Source of the DNA: Theocolax elegans
Lineage: Eukaryota; Arthropoda; Insecta; Hymenoptera; Cerocephalidae
Reading direction: 5' to 3'
DNA: 64,000 bases
Assembly (NCBI GenBank): GCA_026168455.1
Contig: CM047428.1
Coordinates: 39,856,028-39,920,027, forward strand
Position numbers and translations under genes: made by a program. Shown piece after piece: positions 32,526-43,217 of this stretch (position 1 is the first letter of the stretch; the number at the start of each line of letters is the position of its first letter). The notes beneath the pieces were generated by a model. That model saw only the letters and a program-made list of their open reading frames with translations, was not told the DNA's origin and did no database searches.

Positions 32526-34360
32526 TATGGGCATATCTCAGAAGATGGGAAAATTTACAAAAAAAATATGAATTTTTTAAACAGCGTGGCACAATAATTA
32601 TAGGTACTGTAATAGGCTCAACAAGTAATTAGAAATTATGTACGATTCGCGTGATTCATTATTTTATTGCTAAGCGAGTTATAGGATAAAAATCTGCATA
32701 ATTTTTTTTTTAATAACCTTGTACATGGGACCAGGTTTCTTTTATAAGTAATTGATTTTTATAAGTGTTTATAAATATATTTCAAGAAATATATTATACA
32801 TTGCATTATTTAAACAATAATTTTAACAATACATAAGAAAAGAAGGAAATGTCGATCTTTGAGGGTCAATCCAAGTTAAACAAGGAATAAAAAATTTTTA
32901 TTCTCAATTTAAAAATATCGTGCAACGTTTCGTCCACTGGTTTGCGGACCTCTTGCTGTAAAGTGTGTGGTTGAAGTTTTGTTCATTTAAATATTATTCT
33001 TATGTAAATTCTGTTTTTTTTTGTTTGTTTTTTGTTAATAAACAGTGCCTGAAGAGGTCCGCAAACCAGTGGACGAAACGTTGCACGATATTTTTAAATT
33101 GAGAATAAAAATTTTTTATTCCTTGTTTAACTTGGATTGACCCTCAAAGATCGACATTTCCTTCTTTTCTTAACCTACAATGGAGGGTGTACAAAATTTT
33201 CTTTAACAATAAATTTTTTTTTTATTTCCAATTTCGCGACTGGCTTAATCGCTTTTCAGGTACAGTATTAGATTCTGCAATTTGAACTGATCATGTTTTT
33301 TGTATTAATTTTTTAGCCGCTTCAGAATTTTCTGACTTTTTATAATTTTTAAAAATTTTACTTTCAAAAAGACCAATTATATTGTGTAAGAGTAAAGTGA
33401 TTACAAGATTCATAATTTAATTCATTAAATATGCAATGAAAGCAAGATAAATAATTTAAATACAACATTCTTTTATAAATATTTTAACGTACTTTTAAAC
33501 ATCTTTCAAAGAAAAATTAATTGTTATTTCAATTGAACTACTACGAGTTAATTAAAATATTTGTAAAAATAAATATATATGTATTATTAATATACACTGT
33601 GTGTATATATATCTATTTGTGTACACGTATATTTCTTGAATTTTGAATATTGATTTAAAACCATTAATGTTTATATACGGCTTTAGCGCTTGGTTCTACA
33701 ATTACTTAAACTGTTTTCTTATATTCACACTTACAACTGAGGCACATGATTGTAAAATATTTATGTGCCATAGAAAAAAACTGACATTTTTAATCCAATC
33801 ACGCTTTGATATGTAAGCTTCACATTACTGTATTTTTTAAAAAACGGGTGCACATCATTTTTCTTTGAAAAAACTTTTTTATTTTGATAAAAGAAAGATT
33901 TTCTATTTTGAACTTTTTAGATTTAAGAAATGCTTAAAAAGCTACATCACTTTTAAGAATAATTTTCATATTTAAAAAAAAAAGGGAACGCTAGTTTGTT
34001 TAGCTGCCATTTTCGATCTAGTGAAGGCACACCATTCTAACAAATTTTTTTACAACTAATATGATAAAAAGAAGGTTCTTCTATAATTTCAGATTTATTA
34101 ATAAAGTGCTAAACCTTTTACAATGAAATTAGTGTGCAGAATCGGCAAGAGTTACAACCCATCTTTAGAATTTTTCTATTCTTAACAGACAAATTTATTA
34201 AAATATTGATTTAAATATTTATATTAACCTTTCCAAGAGCTTTTATAAATAGAAACAAACTTTTTTTTCTGTTAGCACATTATAATATTTTCTTTTCGAA
34301 TATTTAATTAGTATACCTTATGCGAAACTAAATTATCCCATCTTCTGAGATATGCCCATA
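32526..34360. mobile_element. Inverted-repeat element, TATGGGCATATCTCAG ends
   Basis: TATGGGCATATCTCAGAAGA begins at 32526 and its complement TCTTCTGAGATATGCCCATA ends at 34360; the inverted repeat is about 24 bp. The 1.8 kb interior is AT-rich, has no transposase, and contains a nested palindrome at 32839-33171. Confidence 0.7.
32839..33171. mobile_element. Nested palindrome with a hammerhead-like core
   Basis: AAGAAAAGAAGGAAATGTCG at the left is complemented at the right end, and the arms of about 125 bp pair well. The right arm contains GTGCCTGAAGAGGTCC and GGACGAAACGTTGCAC (33046-33086), which have the order of a hammerhead ribozyme core. No open frame. Confidence 0.8.
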
Positions 34361-34435
34361 TACATGTATATACTCATAAACACATTGAGGCAATTATATA
34401 CACATATTTAGGCACTATGTATATGAATATCTTTT

Positions 34436-34608
34436 TCCAAAAAATTGAAAAATTTCCATTTTTCATGGTGGAATAACTTTTAGGCAAATTATTTTTAACA
34501 CCTAAAATTTTTTTTCTATCTTCTTGAAGATATTTCCAACCTGTTCTCAAATTTTGGAGCGATTTAAAATTTTCATCGTACCACTTGACGTGAAATTGTC
34601 CGTACATA
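34436..34608. mobile_element. Half copy of the CACGTCAAGTGG palindromic element
   Basis: It matches the right arm of 30709-31627, from TTGAAAAATTTCCATTTTTC to CATCGTACCACTTGACGTGA, and lacks the left arm. It directly abuts the next palindromic element. Confidence 0.75.
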
Positions 34609-34610
34609 TA

Positions 34611-35603
34611 TGCGGTATTCCACGTAAAATGGTCCAATACAAATTTTAAGATGCACCAAATTTTGGATACACATTGCAAATATTTCACAATACAGAACAA
34701 AATTTTTAGGTACCGGGATTTATTTGCTCAAAAGTTATTCTAACCTCAAAAAGTGAATTTTGCTAAGTTTTTTTCAACACCAGCTGGGTTTACCGCTATT
34801 TAACTGAAAACTTATCAACTTCTACTGTAGATCATGATATGTAACATTTGTTGCTAATAATGTCTAGAATTTATTCTTCTGGGTTAGAATTTCTAATCTC
34901 AAGCTCAATGTTACATAAATTGCATGACAATATTCAACTTAAAAAAAGTGTAAGCGCGCCACAATTGATTTTTTTATCGAAAATTCTAAAAGAAAGCTTG
35001 GATCAATACCTTTTAAATGGTCCATAGCATGTTTATAGCCTTCAATTCTGTAAAAAGGTATAATAATTTAAAGAAACACAAAATTTTTTTAAAAATGTAA
35101 ATGGGAATTGCCATGTTAAATTTTGTAAATTATTTGCCTTTCTTTAAATTATCATAACTTTTTACAGAATTGAAGGCCATAAAAATGCTGCAGACTATTT
35201 TAAAGGTATTGCTTCAAGTTTTTTTTTAAACTTTTGAATAAAAAAATCAATTGTGGTTCCCTTATACTTTTCTTAAGTTGAATATTAACATGTGTTTCAT
35301 GTGATAGTGACCTTGAGATTAGATATTCTAACCTAGAAGAATAAATTCTAGACATAATTAGCAACGAATTTTACATATAATATTATATAGTAAAAGCTAA
35401 TACATTTTGAGTTAAATAGCCGTAAATCCAGCTGGTGTTGAGAAAAACTAGGAAAAATTCCATTTTTGAGGTTAGAATAGTTTTTGAGCAAATGAATTCC
35501 AGTAACTAAAAATGTTTTTCTGTATTCTGAGAAACATTTGCAATGTGTACCCAAAATTTGGTGCATCTCAAAATTTGTATCGGACCACTTTACGTGGAAT
35601 ACC

Positions 35604-35607
<4 letters not shown>
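34611..35607. mobile_element. Palindromic element, GGTATTCCACGTAAAATGG ends
   Basis: GGTATTCCACGTAAAATGGT at 34613 is complemented at the right end (GACCACTTTACGTGGAATAC). The arms pair over most of about 1 kb. The termini align with those of 30709-31627 (TATTYCACGT-AARTGGTMC, then ACCAAATTTTGG / CTCCAAAATTTGA), so the two are divergent members of one family. The right end abuts a long TA repeat. Confidence 0.85.

Positions 35608-35670
<63 letters not shown>
35606..35670. repeat. TA microsatellite
   Basis: About 32 uninterrupted TA dinucleotides lie between the palindromic element and a small element that may have inserted in the array; further TA follows at 35849. Confidence 0.95.
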
Positions 35671-35673
<3 letters not shown>

Positions 35674-35849
35674 GGTTTATGACGCCCGACATGTTAAATT
35701 TGGATCTTCTGTGTGCTTCCCACCACTGGTTGGGGGTGGGCGGGTTATGGAGCCCTGGCGTCATAACCCGAAGGTCTCTCTTCCTCGTACTAAAGTACGT
35801 ATCTTCCCTCTCTGTCATGGGCGCCATACACCCCGAAATTTAAAATTAT
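35671..35849. mobile_element. Small element inside a TA repeat
   Basis: About 175 bp of GC-richer DNA interrupts TA repeats. Its ends are imperfect inverted repeats (TTCGGTTTATGACGCC left, GGCGCCATACACCCCGAA right). It holds internal dyads, including GGGTTATGGAGCCCTGGCGT-CATAACCC and ACGTACTTTAGTACG written as its complement. The apparent open frames come from reading TA repeats. Confidence 0.5.
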
Positions 35850-36117
35850 ATATATATATATATAAATTGTACATTGAGTTAGAAAAAAAGTAATTTCTGC
35901 ACTTACGAAGATAAAATAGGCATTTATTTCCGGGATGAATGTTTTTCAGCCATGTAATTCATCCAAGGTAATAATCGCCTATTATTCTCGAAGTGTATAA
36001 AAAATTTTTTATATAATAAATTTAAAATAATAGATTTAATATTGTATTTATATAAAAAGGCTAATCTAACAATGTGCCTAAAATTTCACGATTCAACATA
36101 TATCTCTCTATAATAAA

Positions 36118-36375
<258 letters not shown>

Positions 36376-38270
36376 ATGTTTTTTTTTTTTAAGAGGAGGC
36401 GGACAAATGCACTTACGCACTGAGTCTGGGACTCGAGTGGCTTAACCTATACCCACTAAAAACCACCCTGCTATGATGAAGCTGCAGGGCTCCTCCTCTC
36501 GGCTGATCATCCCCCCTCTGAAACCGTCGCGAGGCATTAGCGGGCGGCTGATGTTATTGCCGCCTCTGCCGACTTCTTCCTCCTTCCTTATGTGGTTCAG
36601 CCATTCCATGACAGCTGCAAAGGTCACCACGGCATCCCAACCTTCCTGTGAACCAAGAAGGCATGTCCCGATGCCCTCCGGGGTTAAAGGCCCCTTTCAC
36701 CAAGTTTGGAACTAATCCCTTTCTTACATGAATCGAGGACACCGGAACGGTACATTATCCACGTTTTCGTCTGCGCCAGGGCAGGCCGGGCACTCCCCGT
36801 TTCCATATATGTGAAAACGGTGCAGATATCTGCGGAAACAACCATGGCCGGTAAGCACCTGGGTCAGGTGAAAGGTGACGAAGCCGTGTTTCCTACATGT
36901 CCACTTTTTACCACATTAGGGATGACGCGGTGGGTCCAGCGTCCTTCGCGGGCAGCATCCAATCTCTGCTGCCACTGTTCGGTGGTCTTAATTGACCACC
37001 GATTTCTGCCGCCATTTTCACCTTGGCCTACCCGTTGTGAGGCACGCCGACCATCACTGTAAGTATCAGCCCTCTCCATTGCTAAGAGATCGATGGGCGG
37101 GATTCCGGCGATCAGCGAGAAGGCGATATCGGACACTGTTCTGTACGCATGAGCTACCCTCAAAGCGGCTATTCTGCAGGCTTGTCGGCAACCTGCACCA
37201 TAGGTTTTGTTGCTACTTATCGGACCTGCCCAAATCGAAGCTCCATACAAGATTACAGAGCTTACAACTGTCGCTAAAAGGGCCCGGCGAGGTTGCTTCG
37301 GCCCTCCGATATTGGGCATTAAGTCCGACAGAGCCCCAGCTACTCTTGCCGCTTTTGTCCCTGCATTCAGGAGATATTCCTTGAACGATAGCCGCGCATC
37401 CAAGGTGACACCCAGGTACTTCATAGTGTCCACCGATCTTACAGACCTACCGTTTACGGTAAAAGTCGCGTACCTCCTTTGCTTCGTTCAAGATATCAGC
37501 ACCGTCTCTGTTTTTTTCTGTTTTGTCTTCTGCAAAGGCCACCATCGGCGCCCCCCCCCCCCTGGAAGCTGTTATTTCAGCAGCCCGTCGTACACGACGT
37601 TCCAGAGAAGGGACCCCAGGACCGAACCCTGTGGCACGCCTCCGGTAATACTATAGGAGTGCATGCTATCCTCGGTGTCATAGAAGTGGGTACGATCCGC
37701 GAGGTAACTCGAGGTGATCTTTCGGACGTAGAGCGGCACCTTCAGATATTCCAAGGACAATATTACGTTGTCCCATCAGGTCGAGTTGAAAGCGTTACGG
37801 ATATCCAAGGCGATAATGGCGCTCATACGCCTCGAATTCCGGGTACCACTGATGCCACTGGTAGCCAGCTCAAAAACTCGGCTTATGGCGTCGATGGTTG
37901 AACGCCCCTTTCGGAAACCGAACTGATTGTCAGACAGATCGCATACTCGTGCAATAGTTGCCTGCATCCTGGCACATATCACCCGCTTGAATAGCTTCCC
38001 GGCTATATCCAGCAGACAAAGCGGGCGGTACAAGGATGGCTCCTCCGGAGGTTTATTTCCCTTGGGGAGGAGCACCAGTCTCTGCACCTTCCATAGCGCT
38101 GGAAAGCATCCCGCTTTGAGACAGGCACTGAATGTGTCCGCAAAAATATATGGCAGATTCAGCGCATCGGTCTTAATAGCCAGAACGGGTATTCCATCCG
38201 GTCCTGCGGCTTTGCGGACCTGTATTTTCTTTGTAGCCATTGTCAGCTCGGTTACACTAACGTTTGGCGG
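36376..38270 (-). pseudogene. R1-clade LINE ORF2 3' part, decayed (copy 1)
   Basis: On the minus strand from 38270: RKAAGPDGIPVLAIKTDAL, SLYRPLCLLDIAGKLFKRVI, DNQFGFRKGRSTIDAISRV, IIALDIRNAFNST (first catalytic Asp), then GGVPQGSVLGSLLWNVVYDG at 37760-37572. The segment that should carry the catalytic Asp pair is missing around 37540. The thumb resumes with YLGVTLDARLSFKEYLLNAG, and a CPACPG...C zinc-knuckle relic follows near 36790-36740. A conserved 3' UTR motif (TTTTTAGTGGGTAT) lies at 36452-36466, and the copy ends in a poly(A) run (36380-36390) directly against the CA/TG repeat. It is 5'-truncated and broken by frameshifts and stops. Confidence 0.9.
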
Positions 38271-38483
38271 CAGTGTGTGTGTGTTTTTTTTTTTTTTTCC
38301 GAAGAGGTGGAGAAATGCTTAACGCACCATGACTGGAGCCATGCGAGACTCCCCGTGTGTGGGACTGTCCTACCAAAGGATGTCGATAGGCATACCCACT
38401 AAAACTCCACCTCTTTTCTTACCTTTATTCCCCCGCGGGAGCCGCCGCAAGGCATTACTTCGCGGGGCAAGGCAACGGCTAGA

Positions 38484-41446
38484 TTAGCCCACTATTGCTG
38501 CCATCGCAACTCTTCTCTCCTCTTCTCTTCTGATGAGACCCAGCCTGTCCACTACGGACGTACAGAGGGTCACTACCGCGTTCCATCCCTCCTGGGAGCC
38601 AAGCAGGCACGCCCCGATGCCCTCAAGGGTGAGGGGACCGCTCCAAGTGATTTGAAATTGGTCCCGTTCCTCCCTGAAACGAGGACACCGTAGGAGGACG
38701 TGTTCCACGTCTTCGTCCACCCCTGGACAAGCCGGGCACTCTGCGCTGCCGAAGACCCCTATACGAAATAGGTAGCTACGGTAGCATCCGTGCCCGGTCA
38801 ACACCTGGGGAAGCTGGAAACTCACGAAACCGTGTTTCCTGCTCGCCCACTCCCGGATCCGCGGGATGATGCGGTAGGTCCAGCGGCCGTCCCTGGCTGA
38901 GTCTCGTCTCCGCTGCCACTCCTCTACGGTCCGCAATGACCATCGGTTGTGGCAGCGGTTCTCTTCTAAACGTCGCCCACCCTCACGGTGTCTTTCAGCT
39001 CTCTCGGCTGCCAGGAGGTCGAAGGAGGCGGTACCCGCGACCACCGAGAGCGCAATGTCAGATACGGTTCGGTACGCCCGGGCCACCCTTAGCGCAGCTA
39101 TCCTGCAGGCTCTCTGGCACGGAGCACCAAAGCTCTTGTGCCTGTTCAGGGCATCAGCCCAGATAAGAGCTCCGTATACAATTACGGAGCTCACCACCGA
39201 GGCAAGGTGGGACCTTCGCGGTTGCTGGGGTCCCCCGATGTTGGGCATGATGCCCGCCAGCGCACGGGCCACCTTTACCGCCTTTGAGCTTGCGTTCGCG
39301 AGATGGTGTTTGAACGACAGCCGCGCGTCTAGTGTGACCCCTAAATACTTCAACGTTTTCACCGACCGTATCCGTTCTTTACCTACCGTGAAGGTGGCGG
39401 TCCTCTCCTTTTTTGTGCGAGAGATGAGCACCGCCTCCGTTTTTTCCGCCGCCAGACTAAGTCCGTGGTCTCTCAACCAAGTGGCGACCACTTCTATAGA
39501 GACGTCTCCGAGATATTCGATCTCTTCGACACTATTTGCGACCACCACTAGCGCCACGTCGTCCGCGCAAGTCACCATCGAGACACCCTCCGGAAGTTGC
39601 TGCCTAGCGTTCCAGAGTAGGGGCCGAATGACCGAACCCTGCGGCACGCCTCCCGTGATGTTGTGGGAGTTGACACCGTCGTCGGTATCGTAGAGCAGAG
39701 TACGGTCAGTCTGGTAACTCGAGGTGACCTCCCTGAGGTAGAGTGGCACTTGAAAGTACTGCAGGGACAACATGATGTCGTCCCATCTGGCAGAGTTGAA
39801 GGCATTCCGGATGTCCAAGGTGATGATGGCACACATCCACCTTGCACTCCGACCAGCATTGATGGCGTTTGTGGCTATACCAACAACTCTGCCTACAGCG
39901 TCCATGGTCGATCGACCCTTTCGGAATCCGAACTGGTTGTCGGAGAGGTCTCCGGCCCGACCGATGGCCGCTACGAGCCTGGCGCAGATCACCCGCTCCA
40001 GAAGCTTCCCAACTATATCCAGTAGACAGAGCGGGCGGTAAGATGATGTCTCCTCCGAGGGTTTATTTCCCTTCGGTAGGAGTAACAGCCTCTGCGTCTT
40101 CCACTGGGCCGGGAAGCAACCTTCTCTTAGGCATGCGTTGAATGCGTCCAGGAACAAGCCCGGAGCACTCATCGCCGCTGTCTTGACGGTCAGGCCAGGT
40201 ATTCCGTCAGGCCCTGGGGCTTTACGTACGGAAATACCTTTAGCGGCCATCCTCAGTTCGGCTGCACCAATGGTGGCCACCAGGCCCGTCTCTGCTGCCC
40301 TTTTCCGATGTTCGGGAAACAGGTGGCGGACTACTCCGTCCAGAAAAACTGGGTCGGTGGGTGCAACAGCGCCCCCGGGGTTGATCTTATTTATAACCGT
40401 TTTATACGGTCTGCCCCAGGGGTCGTGGTCCACCTCCTCACATAGCTCCCGCCAACACCTTCTCTTGGCAGCCTTGATGGCCAACTTGAGATCCCTTTGC
40501 TTTTGTTCGTATTCTGCGGAACGATCTTGGAACCGCGGTGTTCCCCTTGTTCTTTGGTGCAGCCTTCTGGCACGCAGGCACTCACGTCTCTTTTCTGCGA
40601 TGTCCTCACTCCACCAGATTATTGGTGGGCGGCCGCGAGGGTTGAACTTCATGGCCATAGAGGCATCGCAAGCCGCTGTTAAGGCATTCGTGAGGCCTCG
40701 TGCTTTTTCTTCGGTGGTTCCCTCCACTTTTGCCCGCTCAAGGGAGCAAAGGAACGCCTCACGATCAAACGTGGCTGGTGCCCATGTCTCTCTTGCTCCT
40801 CTTCCTGCTCTCTTTGTCCTCCCGCTGGTCAGCTGGAGCTGGTACACGAGTGCTTGGTGGTCACTACCCGTGTAACGATCGCTAACTTTCCAGCCGAGTC
40901 CCCCTCCCCCCATCAATCTAGGATCGACGAAGGTGAGGTCGACTATGGACGACTTGCCGGCTTTGGTGAAAGTCGAGGTTGTCCCTGTGTTAGCGATCTC
41001 GAGCCCCAGTAAAGCGAACGCCTCGAGGAGTGCGCGACCACGCGCGTTGGTCTTGGCGCTGTCCCAGTCCGTCGCCCAAGCATTGAAGTCCCCACCGATT
41101 GCGACCGGCAGCCGTAAGAACCGAGCACTGGTGACGACTGCATCCAGAGATCTCGCAAAGTCCTCGGTGGAATCGCTGGGCGGGAAGTAGCAGCTGTACA
41201 TGCGTACCCCCGCCACATCCGCCCAGGTGAAGCTGGGAAGGGGGGCGACCATCTTTCTGGAGATGTGTATATTTCCACATACCCAGATGGCCGCCTTGCC
41301 CGTGGCATCCCTTACCCAGTTCGACTTCTCGAGATCCCGGAACTCCTCGCTGATGATCGCTACGTCCGCTCTCTCCTCTCTGACCAGCTGGGAAAGCAGG
41401 TCCTGGGCCACAGCGCAGCGTGGTTTATTTGGAGCACCTTAATCAT
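38484..41446 (-). pseudogene. R1-clade LINE ORF2: endonuclease and reverse transcriptase
   Basis: The ORF2 ATG (41446-41444) overlaps the ORF1 stop in ATGATTAA and starts MIKVLQIN. A small frameshift follows, and the frame then stays open for 975 residues (41411-38484). Domains in order: endonuclease with VAIGGDFNAWATDWDSA and YTGSDHQALVYQL; RT with RKAPGPDGIPGLTVK, YRPLCLLDIVGKLLERVI, NQFGFRKGRSTMDAVGRV, ITLDIRNAFNSARWDD and GGVPQGSVIRPLLWN; then CADDVALVVVA, where the usual aromatic residue before ADD is Cys. About seven residues expected between LLWN and RQQLPEG are missing compared with copies 1 and 3. C-terminal CPACPGVDEDVEHVLLRCPR is the CCHC zinc knuckle. The open frame suggests recent loss of activity. 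Confidence 0.92.
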
Positions 41447-42920
41447 TTTTGATGTGTGCTCCTTCCTCATGCGAGGTCTTGGCTTTGGCCTCGCAGTCCA
41501 CTGCTTTGTGGCCCTCTTGGCCGCACCGATAGCATTGCGCTGACCGGTCGACTGCGCTCTTGCACTCCCTCGCGATGTGTCCCGATTCGTGGCATCGGTA
41601 GCAGCGCGAGCATACCTCTCGCAGTCGAACTCTGCAATTGACCTGTCCGATCCGGAGCTTCCCGTCTTGCAGCAGTTTTTTGGCAGCTACTGCCGGGAGC
41701 TGGATGGTCGCAGCTAGGGTGCCACTGTAGGATCCCTGGTTTTTAATATTATCCGGGGATACCACATTTGGCCCGATCTTTGCTGCAATCGCTGCGGCCA
41801 ACTCCGGGGTTGTCGTGGACTCGTCCATGTCCCTGATGGTGATAGACACTTTGTGAGTCAGCAGCTGGACCTCTGCTGACCCACTCAGGGTGGACGAGAC
41901 CACTGTCCTCGGCTCCGCCGTTTCCGTTCCGGGTCGCCTTAGTTCGAGGAGGAGCTCCCCAGCCATGGTGCGCCTGATACGCGTGATTCGTTCTCCTAGT
42001 GTCTTTAATTCCGGTGCAGCCTTGACCTTCCGGAGAATGTCAGCGTAGGAAGAGCTCCCGCTAGATGTCTTGATCTTGATGGCATCTGGGCGTGGGGGTC
42101 TTACTCCGGCCTTAGGCTCTGCCGTGCCCTTGGCCGGTTTGCTGGCACGTTTCTGCTGTTCTTGCTGCTTCGGCTGGCTGTCCTTCATCTTTTCTTCTTT
42201 TTGCCCTTCTTCACTACCGTGGCCCAGTCAGGGACCTTTGACTGGTTCCCACCGATCTCAGGAACGGATGGCGAAGCATCTGCTGGCCCACCTTTGTTAG
42301 TGGACTGCTTCGACCCCTTCTTCCTTTTCTCCGGGGGTTGCTGAAGTGGTGAGGGCTTTTCCCTTTCCACCGGCCTCCTTTGACGCTCTTCAGCGCGGAA
42401 GATGGGCGACGTTTGGCACGTTCCATCCCTACGCGCATCCGCCATTTTAGTTTTCGGCGCTGTCGAACACACAGCACTGTTCACCCGCGCGTATTCATCG
42501 AGAGCTCTGCTGGTTGCTCTGGCTATACTCTTTAGCTATTTGTGGATGTTGTTCTTATTAAGAACAAACTCCACCAGGGTGTCTACCTTCTCACGCAGAC
42601 GGAGAAAAGCTCTGTCAGCGTCACTCGACAGTCGAGGGCAGGTCACACGTGGCATTAGATGCTACAGAGGCCGAGTGACCAACCTCCGCAGCACTCACCA
42701 TTTTAGCGGTGTGAGTTTGGCCCCCCCCAAAATCCGTGGGACCAGCACTGACCACCGGGGCTTTCACCCGATCGGAATCAGTGGCGGGATTTGACAGAAC
42801 TGCTATGCCCGCTTGGGGTAGTGTTGTTTTCAGCTCACTATCCATACTTGGTTTAATTTCGGGGTGCCTTCCTCTATCTGGTTTTGGTTCGCCCCGAATA
42901 TTTGATTTTTTCGGTACCAT
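41439..42920 (-). pseudogene. R1-clade LINE ORF1 (Gag-like), frameshifted
   Basis: It begins MVPKKSNIRGEPKPD at 42920 and runs through a frameshift near 42621, a stop near 42537, and a frameshift near 42187 in a poly-Lys stretch (KKGKKKKR), before the intact C-terminal frame 42188-41439. That frame contains SSSYADILRKVKAAPEL, the usual R1 central region, and two to three CCHC knuckles (CYRCHESGHIARECKS and CYRCGQEGHKAVDCEA after a CSR turn). The product would bind element RNA as a nucleocapsid-like protein. It ends TAA, overlapping the ATG of ORF2. Confidence 0.88.
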
Positions 42921-42999
42921 CCATATCTCGAAAGCATTCCCCTATCCACCACCTGGGGAGGCGCCACGATGCGGGACCAGCAAACCCGGCACGGGGTGT

Positions 43000-43052
43000 G
43001 TGTGTGCGTGTGTGTGTGTGTGTGTGTGACTGTGCGTGGGTGCGTGTGTGTA
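43000..43052. repeat. TG microsatellite at the 5' end of R1 copy 2
   Basis: GTGTGTGTGCGTGTGTG and similar imperfect TG runs continue to GTGTGTACAATGGG at 43058. Together with the CA/TG block at 38272-38283 it brackets the LINE, so the target was probably this repeat. Confidence 0.85.
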
Positions 43053-43149
43053 CAATGGGTTAAAAAAGAAATACATTAATTATTACATTTTTAAAATAAT
43101 TTTATTATAAACATATATATATATACATACGTATATTATGTATAAATAG

Positions 43150-43196
43150 TTCGCCGCCTTCCTGTCTAAGATTTGAGGGTTCTAATATATGCCAAT
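43150..43196. repeat. CGCC cassette, second copy
   Basis: AGTTCGCCGCCTTCCTGTCT and AAGATTTGAGGGTTC resemble the cassettes at 36118 and 45385, but the CGG run is reduced. It lies about 100 bp from the TG repeat. Confidence 0.55.
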
Positions 43197-43217
43197 GTAT
43201 ATAAAAATGTGTCATTG

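Larger units (their letters stand above)
38284..43000 (-). mobile_element. Full-length R1-clade LINE in a CA repeat (copy 2)
   Basis: Reading on the minus strand: a short 5' leader starting beside a CA/TG repeat at about 43000, ORF1 (42920-41439), ORF2 (41446-38484), a 3' UTR with TTTTAGTGGGTAT (38392-38404), and a poly(A) run (38284-38300) followed directly by CACACACACA at 38272-38283. Insertion into AC-type repeats recalls the Mino and Waldo lineages of the R1 clade; that name is inference from clade plus target. Frameshifts in ORF1 and at the start of ORF2 mean the copy is no longer autonomous. Confidence 0.9.

Noticed and set aside
39572..39859. Overlapping frames on both strands of the R1 LINE (for example 38947-39693 plus)
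   Set aside because: They shadow the 975-residue ORF2 in GC-rich sequence and lack any family motif.
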